From Oerskovia enterophila (GTDB lineage Bacteria; Actinomycetota; Actinomycetes; Actinomycetales; Cellulomonadaceae), in the NCBI RefSeq assembly GCF_001692445.1, contig NZ_MAQA01000037.1:1-49641 (forward strand): a DNA stretch of 49,641 bases, in the 5' to 3' direction. This document shows positions 9,901 through 17,832 of the stretch, piece after piece (positions within the stretch are counted from its first letter, which is position 1; each line of letters starts with the position of its first letter). The notes under the pieces were generated by a model. It was not told the DNA's origin. It worked only from the letters and a program-made list of their open reading frames with translations, and made no database searches. The translations under genes and the position numbers were made by a program.

Positions 9901-10602
9901 GTGGCTCAGAACAAGTGGATCTCCCTGCTCACGGACGCGGCCCGCGCGATCCTCGGCGCGCTCGGCGGCTCGTCGCGGTCGGGTGGCTCGGGCACGGGTC
10001 GTACGACCTCCGGCCCGACGACGTCGGGCACCCCGCGCGGTGTCGCTCCCCGACCCGGGTCCGGTGCGCCGTCGTCGGGCACCGCCCGCCCCACGCCGGG
10101 ACCGCGCACCACGGCGGGAGCCTCGCGAGGGGCCGCGAGCACGCGGCCTGCGGGCCGCAAGCCCGCCCCCGCCCAGACGCGCGGGCCCCAGCCCGGCGCG
10201 GGCACCTACCCCGGCGACTACACCGGCCGGGTGCGCGCCGAGTACGCGCCGCAGCTCGACGGCGACCCGGACCCCGGCGAGATCGTGTGGACCTGGGTCC
10301 CCTACGAGGAGGACTTCACCCAGGGCAAGGACCGTCCCGTGCTGCTCGTGGGGCGTGACGGCGGCTGGCTGCTCGCGATCATGCTCACGAGCAAGGACCA
10401 CTCGCGCGACGCCGCGGACGAGGCCCGCTGGGGCAGGCGCTGGCTCGACATCGGCTCCGGTCCCTGGGACGCTCAGGGGCGCGACTCCGAGGTGCGCCTC
10501 GACCGTGTGATCCGCGTCGACCCCGGCGCCGTGCGCCGCGAGGGGGCGGTCATGGGCCGCTCGACGTTCGACACGATCATCCGCGAGATGGGCAAGGTCT
10601 GA
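9901..10602 (+). CDS. Orphan PemK/MazF-like protein with disordered N-terminus
   Basis: 233 residues from GTG. The first ~110 residues are low-complexity (Gly/Ser/Thr, then Pro/Arg/Ala). The C-terminal ~120 form a PemK/MazF-type domain: PGEIVWTWVPYEEDFTQG, KDRPVLLVG (the conserved Arg-Pro) and the LTSKDH strand (Thr/Ser of the active site). MazF/PemK proteins are single-strand mRNA endoribonucleases, usually paired with a small antitoxin. No antitoxin gene adjoins: the left neighbour is the divergent ATP-grasp gene and the right is rpsT 305 bp away. The probable active-site residues remain, but without a partner it may be a regulatory RNA-binding or RNase protein rather than a toxin. Confidence 0.75.
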   Translation: MAQNKWISLLTDAARAILGALGGSSRSGGSGTGRTTSGPTTSGTPRGVAPRPGSGAPSSGTARPTPGPRTTAGASRGAASTRPAGRKPAPAQTRGPQPGAGTYPGDYTGRVRAEYAPQLDGDPDPGEIVWTWVPYEEDFTQGKDRPVLLVGRDGGWLLAIMLTSKDHSRDAADEARWGRRWLDIGSGPWDAQGRDSEVRLDRVIRVDPGAVRREGAVMGRSTFDTIIREMGKV

Positions 10603-10684
10603 GGCTCCGTCCGGGCCTGCGTCCCGGCACGAGACCGTGGGGTCGGGGTCTGCTGGCCCCCGCGCAGGGCGCCGCACGGGGCGC

Positions 10685-10726
10685 GCGCGGGCCGCACGAA
10701 GGGCGGCGCGGGCCGCACGAAGGGCG
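10685..10726. repeat. Two perfect tandem copies of a 21-bp unit
   Basis: The unit begins GCGCGGGCCGCACG; copies at 10685-10705 and 10706-10726 are identical and abut. They lie between the PemK-like stop and the rpsT promoter region. Function unknown; possibly slippage-generated. Confidence 0.8.
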
Positions 10727-10805
10727 GCGTTCCAGCGTTCTGGCCGATCCTGCGGTCGGCTGGTAGTCTTGGTGGTCGCGTGTCCGCCCAGGTCGGCGGG
10801 CACAG

Positions 10806-10853
10806 TTCCAGCTCCTCTCCAAGGGTTCCCCACCCCCAGTCCCGGAGCTGGAA
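10806..10853 (+). promoter_or_regulatory. Long-range hairpin in the rpsT 5' leader
   Basis: TTCCAGCTCC (10806-10815) is the perfect complement of GGAGCTGGAA (10844-10853). A flanking G-T pair would extend the stem to 11 bp around a 28-nt loop. It lies 54 nt before the GTG of rpsT and downstream of the presumed promoter. S20 is autogenously regulated in E. coli, so an analogous control is possible, but this structure is not a recognised leader family to me. Confidence 0.4.
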
Positions 10854-10907
10854 TCGCCCTCTACGACCTATTCGATCGCTTCGGCGAACACACCAGAAAG
10901 TCCACAC

Positions 10908-11168
10908 GTGGCTAACATCAAGTCTCAGATCAAGCGCATCAAGACGAACGAGAAGGCTCGTCTGCGCAACAAGGCTGTCAAGTCGGAGCTCCGGACGAAC
11001 GTTCGCCGCGTTCGCGAGGCCGTCGCCGCCGGTGACAAGGAGGCCGCAACCAGCGCCCTCGTCGTCGCGTCGAAGAAGCTCGACAAGGCAGTCTCCAAGG
11101 GTGTCATTCACGAGAACCAGGCTGCTAACCGCAAGTCGGCACTCGCGAAGGCCGTCAACGCTCTCTGA
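10908..11168 (+). CDS. rpsT: 30S ribosomal protein S20
   Basis: 86 residues, the normal length, from GTG with AGAAAG 7 nt upstream. The Lys/Arg-rich helical sequence begins [20 protein letters not shown] and ends LAKAVNAL, the S20 pattern. It binds 16S rRNA early in 30S assembly. Transcribed toward the convergent GNAT gene, with a strong shared terminator downstream. The GC content is lower than its neighbours' because of Lys, Asn and Ile codons, as expected for a highly expressed basic protein. Confidence 0.98.
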   Translation: MANIKSQIKRIKTNEKARLRNKAVKSELRTNVRRVREAVAAGDKEAATSALVVASKKLDKAVSKGVIHENQAANRKSALAKAVNAL

Positions 11169-11236
11169 GCCTGACACTCCCTTCCACGCGTGACCTTGTG
11201 CGCCCCTGATCCACCTCGGGCAGCACGGTGAACGTC

Positions 11237-11272
11237 GAGAGGCGCTGCTCCCTCCACGGAGCAGCGCCTCTC
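11237..11272. terminator. Bidirectional terminator between rpsT and GNAT
   Basis: Perfect 15-bp stem, GAGAGGCGCTGCTCC (11237-11251) and its complement (11258-11272), with a 6-nt loop. It sits 68 bp after the rpsT stop and 19 bp beyond the GNAT stop on the other strand. Confidence 0.8.
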
Positions 11273-11291
11273 GTGCGTCCGGGGTTGGCTC

Positions 11292-11819
11292 TCAGGCTTC
11301 CTGAGGCATCCCGTCCAGCCCGGCCCGCAGCAGCACGCCGCTGCCTCCCGTGAACTGGATCGTGTGGAACGACGTGGCGCGCGCCACCTCGTGGAACCCC
11401 CACCGGCGGTGGAGCGCGATCGACGCGGCGTTCGTCGCGTTCACGACGTAGCAGACGAACGAGGCGCGCCCCGAGACCCAGTCCATGCGCGCCTGGGTCA
11501 ACGCGGCCCCGACGCCCCGACGGCGGGCCTCCGGGTCGACCGTGATCCCGCCGAGGTAGTGGCCGACCGGAGCGGGGCCGTCGGAGTACGGCCACCAGTG
11601 CGTCTTCGCCCACCCCGCGACGGCGTCGTCGATCGTCGCGACGACCACGAACCGTCCCGGGTCGGCGATGGCGAGGCGCACCTGGTCGAGGTTCGCACCA
11701 CGCGCCGCGCGGCGTTCGATTCCCGCGATGCTCGCGAGGTCGTCCTCCCCGGCCGGCCTGACCCGGATCGAGCTGCGGCCCGGGGTATCGCCGCCGGCGA
11801 TGCTCCGGGACCGGGTCAT
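11292..11819 (-). CDS. GNAT-family N-acetyltransferase
   Basis: 175 residues with a single Gcn5-type fold. Motif A reads GGITVDPEARRRGVGAALT, with the RRGVG acetyl-CoA pyrophosphate-binding loop. A later Asn-rich strand and ALHRRWGFHEV (motif B) complete the fold. The substrate cannot be told from the sequence. Its ATG overlaps the holA stop (ATGA), so it is co-translated with holA. It is not RimI-like by sequence and lacks that gene's usual neighbours. Confidence 0.85.
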   Translation of the reverse strand: MTRSRSIAGGDTPGRSSIRVRPAGEDDLASIAGIERRAARGANLDQVRLAIADPGRFVVVATIDDAVAGWAKTHWWPYSDGPAPVGHYLGGITVDPEARRRGVGAALTQARMDWVSGRASFVCYVVNATNAASIALHRRWGFHEVARATSFHTIQFTGGSGVLLRAGLDGMPQEA

Positions 11820-12832
11820 CGACCGGTGCCGTGCGCTCCCGCGATCACCAGGACCGCGCGCTCGACCGCGAACACCGGGTCGCGTCCGCCACCCTTGACC
11901 TCGGCGTCGGCCTGGGCGACCGCCGTGATCGCCGCCGCGAGGCCTTCAGGGGTCCAGCTCGAGAGGTCCTTGCGGGCCCGGTCGATCTGCCACGGCGCCA
12001 GGCCCAGGTCCTTGGCCGACGCCCCTCCCCGCCCGCGCATGGCCGCGACCTTGGCGAGCGTGCGCAGCTTCATCGCGAGCACCGCGACGAGCGGCACCGG
12101 GTCCGCGCCGGTCGCCAGCGCGTGGCGCAGCAGGGACACGGCCTCACCAGCCTTGCCCGCCACGGCCGCGTCGGCCACGCGGAAACCGCTCGCCTCGACG
12201 CGACCGCCGTAGTACTTGTCGACCGTCGCGGCGCCGATGGTGCCGGTCGTGTCCGCCACGAGCTGGGCGCACGCGCTCGCGAGCTCGCGCAGGTCGTTCC
12301 CGAGCGCCTCGACGAGGGCCTTGACGGCCGCTGCGTCGGCACGGCGACCCGCCGCCTTGAACTCGGCTGCGACGAACGAGAGCTTGTCGGCGTCCTTCTT
12401 GATGGCCTCGCACGCCACGACCGGCGCGCCGCTCGCCCGGATCGCGTCGAGCATCTTCTTGCCCCGGACGCCGCCGCCGTGCACGATCACGACGGTCGTC
12501 TCCGGGTCCGGCGAGGCGACGTAGTCCACCACGTCAGGGATGAGCGCGTCGGCCGCGGCCTCGGCGCCCCGCACGACCACAAACTTGGGCTCACCGAAGA
12601 GGGACGGGCTCGCGGCGACCGTCAGCATGCCCGACTGATACGTCACCGCCTCGATCTCTGTCTTCTCCGCCTCCGCGTCCCGGGCCCGTGCGAGCTCGAG
12701 CAACGAGTCGACGGCGCGCTCCGCGAGCAGCCCCTCCGGCCCCTGCACCAGCACCACGGGGGCGAGCTCGACCGCGTTCCAGGAGAGCGTCGCGGACGGG
12801 CGGGCAGAGGTGCGGGAGGGAGCTGGAGCCAT
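11816..12832 (-). CDS. holA: DNA polymerase III subunit delta
   Basis: 338 residues. Delta is the wrench of the clamp loader that opens the β sliding clamp. Features: N-terminal PVVLVQGPEGLLAERAV, AASPSLFGEPKFVVVRG, VIVHGGGVRGKKMLD, then the helical C-terminal collar with LPRL-type substitutions. It lacks a Walker ATP site, as delta should. I chose the ATG at 12832, which gives the family's length; the frame extends 20 codons upstream without similarity. It lies 126 bp downstream of comEC, the usual actinobacterial comEA-comEC-holA order. Confidence 0.9.
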   Translation of the reverse strand: MAPAPSRTSARPSATLSWNAVELAPVVLVQGPEGLLAERAVDSLLELARARDAEAEKTEIEAVTYQSGMLTVAASPSLFGEPKFVVVRGAEAAADALIPDVVDYVASPDPETTVVIVHGGGVRGKKMLDAIRASGAPVVACEAIKKDADKLSFVAAEFKAAGRRADAAAVKALVEALGNDLRELASACAQLVADTTGTIGAATVDKYYGGRVEASGFRVADAAVAGKAGEAVSLLRHALATGADPVPLVAVLAMKLRTLAKVAAMRGRGGASAKDLGLAPWQIDRARKDLSSWTPEGLAAAITAVAQADAEVKGGGRDPVFAVERAVLVIAGAHGTGR

Positions 12833-12958
12833 GAGCACAACGATCCCACGGGCCACCCACCGAGGGCACATCGCTGACTCCTGGCGGGGCACGACTCACC
12901 AGCGCGCGGCACCTGGGGCGGGGCCCTCAGCAGCCGACGGCCGGCTCGTCCGTCCCCG

Positions 12959-15562
12959 TCACCCGTCCTCGCACCCCGCGACCGCGAGAGCCCCGTCCCG
13001 CACGACGAGCGCGAAGGTCCCGCATCGGTCCGTGCGGAGGACTGCGGCTCCCACGCCCGCGTAGAGGTCGAGGGCCTCCTGAGTAGGGTGCCCGTACGTG
13101 TTCTCGCCCGAGCTGACGATCGCGACCGCCGGGCTCAGCGTCGCGGCAAGGCGTGCGGACTGGACGCGCGAGCCGTGGTGCGCAACCTTGACGACGTCGA
13201 CCGACGGGACGCCCGCGCGGGCTCGCAGCGTCCGGTCGAGCGTCTCCTGTCCCCCAGCCTCCAGGTCGCCGAGCGCCACGAGCGTGAGCCGCGGGGTCAC
13301 GACACGCAGCGCGATGCTCGCGTCGTTGGCTCCCCCGTCGGCCTCGGCGAGACGGGGACGTCCGTCTCCGGAGGCGCCGGGACCGGGCGTGGAGCCCGCC
13401 TGCAGCACCTCCCACGACACGTCGCCGAGCGTGCCGCCCGCACCGGGTTCGGCCACCTCCACGGGAACACCTCGGTCGGCGAGGTCGTCGAGCACCCACT
13501 CAGCCTGCTCTGCGGGGTCACCGAGCCCGGTCACGAGCGCTCGTCCCACCTGGCGCCCGTCGAGCACCGCACCGAGCCCCCCGACGTGGTCGGCATGGAA
13601 GTGGGTCAGGACGAGCAGGTCGAGGCGCTCGATCCCCAGGTCGTCGAGGCACCGCCCTGCGGCGTCTCCCGCCGGACCGACGTCGATCATGAGTCCGCGC
13701 CCGTCGCCGGTCCGGACCACGAGCCCGTCCCCCTGGCCGACGTCGCACGCGGCCACGGCCCAGTCCGCCGGGACGTCCCGGCCGGCCGGTGCGATCCAGC
13801 GGGGCCACGCGATCACCACGCACCCGACCGCTGCCACGGCGACCACGGCCCACGCCGCGACGAGGCGCAGGGTCGCGCGCCGCCGTCGGGCAGCCAACGC
13901 CTCCCGGACGCCCGCGCGCACCGCCGTGCGCCACGTGTGCGGCCAGCCGCTCCCCCGGCTCCACGGGACCCGCACGCCCAGCAGGCCCGCCACATGCCGC
14001 CAGCGCCACACCAGGACCAGCGCCGCGAGGGTCAGCAGGGCGAGCGCCACCGCTCCCAGCGCACCACCCGGCCACGGCACGCGCGCCCCGGGCAGCCCGG
14101 TGAAGAACCGGGCGACCGCCGCGATCCACCAGGACGCGAGGCCCGCGGGCCACGCGAGCACGACCCCTCCGAGCGGGAACCAGGGGGCCACGAGCGTGGC
14201 GAGCACCCCGAGCACCGTCGCGGGCACGAGTGCGGGCGCCGCGACCAGGTTCGCCGGTACGGCGTACGTCGCGATCGACGGGTCGAGCAGGACCAGGACC
14301 GGCGCGCACGCGAGCTGGGCCGTGAGCGGGACCGCGAGCGCGAACGCGGGCCCCTTGCCGATCCACGGCGCGAGACGTCGTGCCACGGGCTGGGTGCCCA
14401 GCACGAGGGCGGCGGTCGCGACGCTCGACAGCACGAACCCGTACGAGCGCGCGAGCGACGGGTCGAGCACGAGCAGCACGACGACGACGGCCGCGAGCGC
14501 GGGCACAGCGCGCGAGGGACGCCCCAGCCCGATCCCGACCAGCCCGACCACCCCCATGGCCGCGGCACGCAGCACGCTCGGGTCGGGATGGACGAGCAGC
14601 ACGAACCCCGCCATGACCGCGCCAGTGACCCCGATGCGCACACCGCGCGGCGCCCGGGCCAGCGCGCACAGCGCCGTCACGGTCGCCACGACGATCGCGA
14701 AGTGGCCGCCCGAGACCGCGGTGACGTGCGTCAGGCCGGTCGTCCTGAGGGCCGCGTCGAGCTCGTCGTCGATGCGCGAGGTGTCGCCGACCGCGACGCC
14801 CGGGAGCAGCGCACGGGCGTCGGCGGGCAGACCGTCCGAGGCCGTCAGCAGGTCCGCGCGGAGCACGCCCACGACGCCCAGCGCCCGGGAGGGCGGCGCG
14901 GTCACGACCGGCGGCCCGCTCGCGACGAGGGTGGCCACCGTCCGGTCGCCGGGGCCGGCAGGCAGGAGCCGGCCCGACGCGCGGACCTCGGCCCCGTAGT
15001 CGGCCTCGCCCCAGGCGAGATCGCCCAGCACGCCGATCCGGCCCCCGCCCGGCGCGACGACACCTCTCCCCTCGACCGTGGTCAGGTCCAGGGCCGTGCG
15101 GACGCTGTCCGACGCGCCCGACCACGGGTTCACGACCACGACGGGCTCCTGGACGACCCGTCCCACGACCTCGACCGTCGCCCCCTGGCCCGCGAGGTCC
15201 GCGGCTCCCCCACGCTCCCGCGCGACGAGGTCGGCCGTCCCGCCCAGCAGGACCGCGAGCGCGCACGCCGCGACGAGGACGCACTGACCGAGCCCACGGG
15301 GTGGGCGGGCCCGCCGCACGAGCAGCAGCATGCCCATCAGCGCGAGCAGTCCGGCAGCGGCCGCCGCTCCCACGAGGGCCGTCCTGGCCCCTGCCGAGGT
15401 GAGCCACCACGCGACTCCCCAGGCCACGAGCGCACCCGGGACCAGCCGCAGGTCGGTCGCCGAGACCTGGCGCGGCGTGGGCACCGGGGCCACGCCCGGA
15501 GCGGGGATCGTCGGGGCGCTGGCGGGCACAGGGGCGCCTCTGGTTGTGGATCGGTTCCCCAC
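12959..15562 (-). CDS. comEC: ComEC/Rec2 DNA uptake channel
   Basis: 867 residues. ComEC is the inner-membrane channel that takes single-stranded DNA into the cell. Order: a short cytoplasmic Pro-rich start, 2-3 TM helices, the DUF4131 OB-fold region, the multi-TM competence domain (with HVTAVSGGHFAIV), then a C-terminal metallo-β-lactamase domain from ~residue 600 with ACDVGQGDG, THFHADHVGG, GDLEAGGQ and VAHHGS. All metal-ligand motifs are present, so the nuclease-like domain looks intact. The GTG start follows the comEA stop by one base. Many actinobacteria keep this gene without known competence. Confidence 0.93.
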   Translation of the reverse strand: MGNRSTTRGAPVPASAPTIPAPGVAPVPTPRQVSATDLRLVPGALVAWGVAWWLTSAGARTALVGAAAAAGLLALMGMLLLVRRARPPRGLGQCVLVAACALAVLLGGTADLVARERGGAADLAGQGATVEVVGRVVQEPVVVVNPWSGASDSVRTALDLTTVEGRGVVAPGGGRIGVLGDLAWGEADYGAEVRASGRLLPAGPGDRTVATLVASGPPVVTAPPSRALGVVGVLRADLLTASDGLPADARALLPGVAVGDTSRIDDELDAALRTTGLTHVTAVSGGHFAIVVATVTALCALARAPRGVRIGVTGAVMAGFVLLVHPDPSVLRAAAMGVVGLVGIGLGRPSRAVPALAAVVVVLLVLDPSLARSYGFVLSSVATAALVLGTQPVARRLAPWIGKGPAFALAVPLTAQLACAPVLVLLDPSIATYAVPANLVAAPALVPATVLGVLATLVAPWFPLGGVVLAWPAGLASWWIAAVARFFTGLPGARVPWPGGALGAVALALLTLAALVLVWRWRHVAGLLGVRVPWSRGSGWPHTWRTAVRAGVREALAARRRRATLRLVAAWAVVAVAAVGCVVIAWPRWIAPAGRDVPADWAVAACDVGQGDGLVVRTGDGRGLMIDVGPAGDAAGRCLDDLGIERLDLLVLTHFHADHVGGLGAVLDGRQVGRALVTGLGDPAEQAEWVLDDLADRGVPVEVAEPGAGGTLGDVSWEVLQAGSTPGPGASGDGRPRLAEADGGANDASIALRVVTPRLTLVALGDLEAGGQETLDRTLRARAGVPSVDVVKVAHHGSRVQSARLAATLSPAVAIVSSGENTYGHPTQEALDLYAGVGAAVLRTDRCGTFALVVRDGALAVAGCEDG

Positions 15563-15563
15563 C

Positions 15564-16765
15564 TCAGACCCGCACCTGGTCGCGCAGCCTCGCGAGCAGC
15601 GCGTCGCCGATCCCGCTCACCTCCCCGAGCTCCTCGACGCTCGTGAACCTCCCGTTGGCCTCGCGCCACTCGACGATCCGGGCCGCGAGCACGGGCCCGA
15701 TCCCCGACAGGGCGTCGAGCGCGGTCTGGTCCGCCGAGTTGAGGTCGACGGGTCCGGCCTCGCTGCCCGGCACGGTCGCGGGACCGGGCGCCGCGGCGAC
15801 GACCTCCCCCGGGCGGGGCACGACGATCTGCTCGCCGTCGACGACCTCGCGCGCCAGGTTGACGCCCGCGAGGTCCGCCTCAGCCGTGGCGTCCCCTGCG
15901 GCGGCGAGCGCGTCGGCACGCGTGACCCCTCGGGCACGGTCACGAGCCCGGGAGCACCCACCGCGCCGACCACGTGCACGACGACGTCGCTCGCCTCGGT
16001 CGCACCGGTCGCCCCGACGTCGCTCGCCTCGGTCGCACCCGGCGCGGTCGAAGACCCGTCGTCCGAGGCCCTGGTCTCGCTCGACGCCTGCCCGCCCGGC
16101 CCGGCGCCGCCCTCGGAGGCGGTCGCCGGGTCGGCGAGCGTCGCCACAGGGCGCAGGTCGCCATCTCCCCGAAGGGTCCACGCGCCGACACCGACCGCGA
16201 GCAGCAGGACCGCGACCGCCGCCACCACGGCCGTCCGCGCGGCCACGGACCAGCGGCGGGGACCGCCGTCGGGTACGTGCTCGAATCCCGCGTGCGACGT
16301 CGGGTGGCCGTTCGCCGCGGTGTACGCGGCGGCGACCGCGTCGAGCGCGCCGCGCGTCCCGGCGGGGCCGTCCTGCACGCTCGACGGCCGTGGGCCCCCG
16401 TCGTCCAACCCTCGACGTGAGGTCGAGCGTAAGGGGCCGCGTCCCTCCTCACCGGGCCCTCGACCGTCGGTCGAGGGTTCGGTCGCCACGCCCGCCGAGA
16501 CGCTCCACCACGCCGGTTCCGGCCCGGGGTCCTGCCGCTCCTCCGGCCTCAGGTCCGGGTCGAGAGTCACGGACGAGAAGCCGTCCGCAGGCTCGGCCCC
16601 CCGCACCGACGGGGCCGAGGCACCCCCGACGGCCGCGGGCCCGGGGGCCGCACCCGGGACGCTCCGCAGCCTTCGCAGCCGGGCCGCGCCGTCCTCGCCC
16701 GGCGGCTCGGCGAGCGGGTCAGCAGGCGTCGGGTCGTGCGGGCGGCGCACGCGGGAGAAGGTCAC
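15564..16765 (-). pseudogene. comEA: ComEA-type DNA-binding protein, frameshifted
   Basis: Read from GTG 16765, the frame encodes a ~165-residue disordered tail, one TM helix (WSVAARTAVVAAVAVLLLAV region), an acidic/Ser linker and the start of an SLBB domain (VVVHVVGAVGAPGLVTVPEG), then shifts. The rest of the SLBB (ADALAAAGDATAEADLAGVN) and the helix-hairpin-helix domain (DLNSADQTALDALSGIGPVL, then VSGIGDALLARL) lie in another frame ending at 15564. Restoring one C/G in the two-base run near 15917 rejoins them as a 400-residue ComEA of normal layout. ComEA binds incoming double-stranded DNA outside the membrane. Either a true mutation or a base-calling error; the downstream half shows no further decay. 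Confidence 0.85.
15982..16039. repeat. 25-bp direct repeat within comEA (33-bp period)
   Basis: Identical 25-bp copies occur at 15982-16006 and 16015-16039, starting CGACGTCGCTCG. They encode the repeated GATEASDV in the periplasm-side linker just before the SLBB domain. The period is 11 codons, so copy-number change would keep frame. Confidence 0.75.
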
Positions 16766-16872
16766 CCCGGCACGCTAGGCGCGTCCGCTCACGCCTCGCG
16801 GGGCATCAGGGATCACCTGTGGAGGAGGTACCTTCGAACCCGCCTGTGCACGGCCAGACACCGCCCAGAGCC

Positions 16873-17727
16873 TCAGGTCGCGCGGTCGGCCACGACGATC
16901 GCCAGGACTCCCGGTCCCGCGTGCACGCCCACGACCGCGCTCACAGGAGTCACCGCAGCCCGCACCCCGGTTGCGTCGAGCAGCCGCTCGGCGACCTCGG
17001 TCGCCGCGGCGTCGTCCCCCAGGAAGTGGACCGCGAGCTCGGGCTCGGTGCGCCGCTCGACCGACTCGACGGCGACGTGCACGAGCCGCTCGACCGCCGC
17101 GGCCCGGGTCCGGACCTTCTGGATCACCTCGATCCGACCGTCGCGCACCGCGAGGAGCGGGCGCACGCCCAGCACCGTGCCGAGCGCAGCCGCCGCGGCC
17201 CCCAGGCGTCCGCCGCGCCGCAGGTGCTCGAGCGAGTCGACCATGAAGATCGCGCGGCTCGAGTCGGCGACCCCGATCGCCCGCCGGGCCACCTCGTCGA
17301 TCGTCGCACCGGCCGCCGCGGAGTCGGCCGCGGCCAGCGCCGCGAACCCCAGGCCCATGGCCACGGTCCGGGAGTCCACGACGCGCACCGGGATCGGCGA
17401 CCGCGTCGCCGCGAGGGCCGCCGCGTGCACGGTGCCCGACAGGTCTCCCGAGAGGTGGATCGAGACGACCGAGCGCGCCCCCGCACGGGCCGCCGCCTCG
17501 TAGGCCTGCACCAGGGCGTGCGGCGTCGGCTGGGAGGTCGTGACGCGCTGGCCCGAGCCGATCCTGGCGGCGACGTCGTCGGGTGACACGTCGACGCCCT
17601 CGAGGAACGTCTCGTCACCGACCAGCACCTGCAGCGGCACCACGGACAGGGACGGGCGGTCACCCGGGGGAAGGGAGGCGGTCGAGTCCGTGACGACGTG
17701 GACGGCCGGAGGCTTGGCAGGACTCAT
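16873..17727 (-). CDS. DegV family fatty-acid-binding protein
   Basis: 284 residues, the usual length. DegV/FakB-type proteins bind a fatty acid; in Firmicutes FakB presents it to the kinase FakA. Motifs: VTDSTASLP at the N-terminus, TSQPTPHALVQAY, SIHLSGDLSGTVHAA and VDSRTVAMGLGFAAL, all lining the lipid site in the family. No FakA (DAK-type kinase) is nearby, so its partner is unknown. A -10 box TAGGAT (17737-17742) lies 9 nt before the ATG, giving an almost leaderless message, and is divergent to the HerA-like gene. Confidence 0.88.
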   Translation of the reverse strand: MSPAKPPAVHVVTDSTASLPPGDRPSLSVVPLQVLVGDETFLEGVDVSPDDVAARIGSGQRVTTSQPTPHALVQAYEAAARAGARSVVSIHLSGDLSGTVHAAALAATRSPIPVRVVDSRTVAMGLGFAALAAADSAAAGATIDEVARRAIGVADSSRAIFMVDSLEHLRRGGRLGAAAAALGTVLGVRPLLAVRDGRIEVIQKVRTRAAAVERLVHVAVESVERRTEPELAVHFLGDDAAATEVAERLLDATGVRAAVTPVSAVVGVHAGPGVLAIVVADRAT

Positions 17728-17736
17728 CTTCGGGAG

Positions 17737-17742
17737 ATCCTA
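17737..17742 (-). promoter_or_regulatory. Candidate -10 box (TAGGAT) of degV
   Basis: TAGGAT on the minus strand lies 9 nt before the ATG at 17727; the leader would be about 3 nt long. The same hexamer serves the divergent gene. Confidence 0.4.
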
Positions 17743-17819
17743 CGTGGCGTGCCCCTGCGGTCGCACGCGGTCGGCCCGCGAGGGCGTGCGTGCGCCGCGC
17801 GCTCACCCCGGCGCCGCCC

Positions 17820-17825
17820 TAGGAT
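17820..17825 (+). promoter_or_regulatory. Candidate -10 box (TAGGAT) of the HerA-like gene
   Basis: TAGGAT ends 7 nt before the ATG at 17833. There is no Shine-Dalgarno at the right distance, so a leaderless transcript is likely. Confidence 0.45.
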
Positions 17826-17832
17826 CCGAGAC

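Larger units (their letters stand above)
10603..10907. other. 305-bp intergenic region: rpsT promoter and leader
   Basis: No gene. It holds a perfect tandem repeat of a 21-bp unit (10685-10726), a -10-like TAGTCT (10764-10769, no convincing -35) and a long-range inverted repeat (10806-10853) in the presumed 5' leader of rpsT. Confidence 0.6.

Noticed and set aside
9901-10602. A toxin-antitoxin module
   Set aside because: There is no antitoxin-sized frame with a Shine-Dalgarno or overlap on either side; only the toxin-like protein is present.
13088-15646. An 852-codon open frame opposite comEC
   Set aside because: Antisense of comEC; composition (Arg/Gln/His) is not like a real protein.
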